Shown: one piece after another, positions 27,307-27,368 of the stretch
Layout: each line of letters starts with the position of its first letter
How positions within the stretch are numbered: position 1 is the stretch's first letter
From: CAZSWR01 sp964610885
Lineage (GTDB): Bacteria; Bacteroidota; Ignavibacteria; Kapaibacteriales; UBA2268
Assembly: GCA_964610885.1 (NCBI GenBank)
Contig: CAZSWR010000047.1
Coordinates: 1 to 27,368, forward strand
Direction of reading: 5' to 3'
Length of the DNA: 27,368 nucleotides
Notes under the pieces: model-generated
Database searches by the model: none
The model's input: only the letters and a program-made list of their open reading frames with translations
What the model was told of the DNA's origin: nothing
Position numbers and translations under genes: made by a program

Positions 27307-27368
<62 letters not shown>

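Overview
The window looks like a chromosomal segment of an anaerobic, H2-metabolising bacterium of the Bacteroidota/Chlorobiota (FCB) side of the tree. The support is a type IX secretion (T9SS) type A C-terminal sorting domain, a DUF2279 envelope protein, a small ECF sigma/anti-sigma pair and weak ribosome binding sites at many starts. No 16S sequence is inside the window, so the phylum is an inference. Genus or species cannot be named.

Layout. (1) Positions 1-10841, plus strand: an [FeFe]-hydrogenase locus. It holds the 3' part of a first catalytic subunit (hydA-1), a soluble sensor histidine kinase carrying a hydrogenase-like H domain (hydS type), a 1.2 kb gene-free stretch, then a tight hydC-hydB-hydA-2 cluster. 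HydB is a fusion: its NuoF-like half continues into a complete GltD/NfnB-like FAD/NAD(P)H oxidoreductase. (2) 10964-13451, minus strand: ECF sigma factor overlapping a TM-anchored anti-sigma-like protein that ends in a T9SS sorting domain. (3) 13452-14196: gene-free, repeat-rich (20-bp tandem repeat plus palindromic elements). (4) 14197-15996: RelA/SpoT-family protein with an intact hydrolase half and an eroded synthetase half; then a convergent AraC-type regulator. (5) 16916-17574: gene-free, with four strong palindromes and an 8-bp tandem repeat. (6) 17575-23919: miaB, a DUF2279 protein, a RodZ-like protein, murG and a SAM methyltransferase. (7) 23977-27368, minus strand: the distal part of an rRNA operon in the order tRNA-Ile(GAT, cut by the window end), tRNA-Ala(TGC), 23S, 5S, terminator. 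The sequences flanking 23S form an unusually long complementary processing stem.

How the genes work together. HydC, HydB and HydA-2 have the composition of a trimeric, cytoplasmic, flavin-based electron-bifurcating hydrogenase (NADH, ferredoxin and H2). The appended GltD/NfnB-like module has an Arg-Arg pair typical of NADPH sites, so the complex may also reach the NADP pool. The adjacent HydS-like kinase is a plausible H2 or redox sensor for this locus, but no response regulator gene lies in the window. The most interesting items are the HydB-GltD fusion, the sensor kinase between two hydA paralogues, and the anti-sigma protein with a surface-sorting domain.
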